A model generated the notes under the pieces. The model was given only the letters and a program-made list of their open reading frames with translations, had not been told where the DNA came from and made no database searches. Of a DNA stretch of 13,380 nt, positions 13,265 to 13,380 are shown piece by piece. Location: positions 1-13,380 of the forward strand of contig CAZBBX010000045.1 in assembly GCA_964490325.1 (NCBI GenBank). The letters run 5' to 3'. Position 1 is the first letter of the stretch. Each line of letters begins with the position of its first letter. The stretch comes from DAOPJM01 sp964490325 (lineage in GTDB: Bacteria; Bacillota; Clostridia; Christensenellales; CAG-138). The position numbers were made by a program, and so were the translations under genes.

Positions 13265-13380
13265 AAACTTTTCTTCGCCTCGTTTATGGGAAAACACGGG
13301 AAAAGAACTTGCGGCGGCAGCGTCCGGTTAGTGTAAAATAATACCGTGTAAACTCATGAGCAGGTTGGGTGAGACGGAAG
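13265..13380. other. Non-coding end of the window with a possible plus-strand promoter
   Basis: I see no supported gene here. The stretch is less GC-rich than the array before it. GTGTAAAATAATACC (13331-13345) contains a -10-like TAAAAT (13334-13339), with TTGCGG 19 bases upstream, a long spacing. GTGTAAA occurs twice (13331 and 13346). An ATG at 13356 is open to the window end but has no ribosome binding site. A promoter or RNA leader for a gene to the right is possible. Confidence 0.35.

Noticed and set aside
12686..13297. A 203-codon minus-strand open frame with repeating RHHPANTADL-type peptides
   Set aside because: It exists because the GC-rich repeat units keep a frame open, and it runs antisense into the aldolase gene. 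It has no ribosome binding site and no recognisable domain.
13356..13380. Start of a plus-strand gene at the ATG at 13356
   Set aside because: Only eight codons are visible, there is no ribosome binding site, and nothing supports coding.

Overview
The window looks like a chromosomal segment of a GC-rich member of the Bacillota, probably an anaerobic Clostridia lineage. The reasons are a Gram-positive-type PolC (exonuclease inserted in the PHP domain, C-terminal clamp motif), the conserved Firmicutes order pyrH-frr-uppS-cdsA-dxr-rseP-ispG-polC, strong AGGAGG-type ribosome binding sites, and a CXXC micro-protein plus membrane ferredoxin of a kind known from clostridia. This taxonomic call is inference from content, not from a search.

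Positions 216-11806 form one long minus-strand gene train, read from right to left. It starts with pyrH (UMP kinase) and frr (ribosome recycling), each with its own plausible promoter. Next come a 69-codon gene of unknown function, uppS, cdsA, dxr, rseP, ispG and polC. The last two genes encode a 48-residue CXXC micro-protein and a polytopic membrane protein with two 4Fe-4S motifs. Most junctions are overlaps or gaps of only a few bases (TAATG at rseP/ispG, 7-nt overlap at uppS/cdsA, 4-nt overlap at frr/small gene), which suggests translational coupling. A 12-bp hairpin at 63-90, with T-rich sequence on both sides, closes the train and can also terminate transcripts arriving from the left on the plus strand.

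The genes combine nucleotide supply (pyrH), translation (frr), DEP/MEP isoprenoid synthesis (dxr, ispG), polyprenyl carrier lipid synthesis (uppS), phospholipid precursor synthesis (cdsA), intramembrane proteolysis (rseP) and replication (polC). In many Firmicutes rpsB-tsf precede pyrH and proS lies before polC. Neither arrangement is seen here; pyrH faces a divergent gene.

The 364-bp gap 11807-12170 separates pyrH from a plus-strand class II aldolase gene (12171-12839). It holds two head-to-head promoters and two copies of a 57-bp palindromic repeat. From 12815 to about 13264 there is a tandem array of four units of 102-113 bp. Each unit is built of two related halves, and the array begins inside the aldolase gene and contains its last codons and stop. 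From 13265 to the end there is no supported gene, only an AT-rich stretch that might be a promoter.

The most unusual feature is the repeat array that embeds the end of the aldolase gene. Next are the redox pair attached to polC and the uncharacterised 69-residue protein after frr. I see no CRISPR locus, transposase, phage gene, tRNA or rRNA. I did not find convincing evidence for a wholly new multi-gene system.
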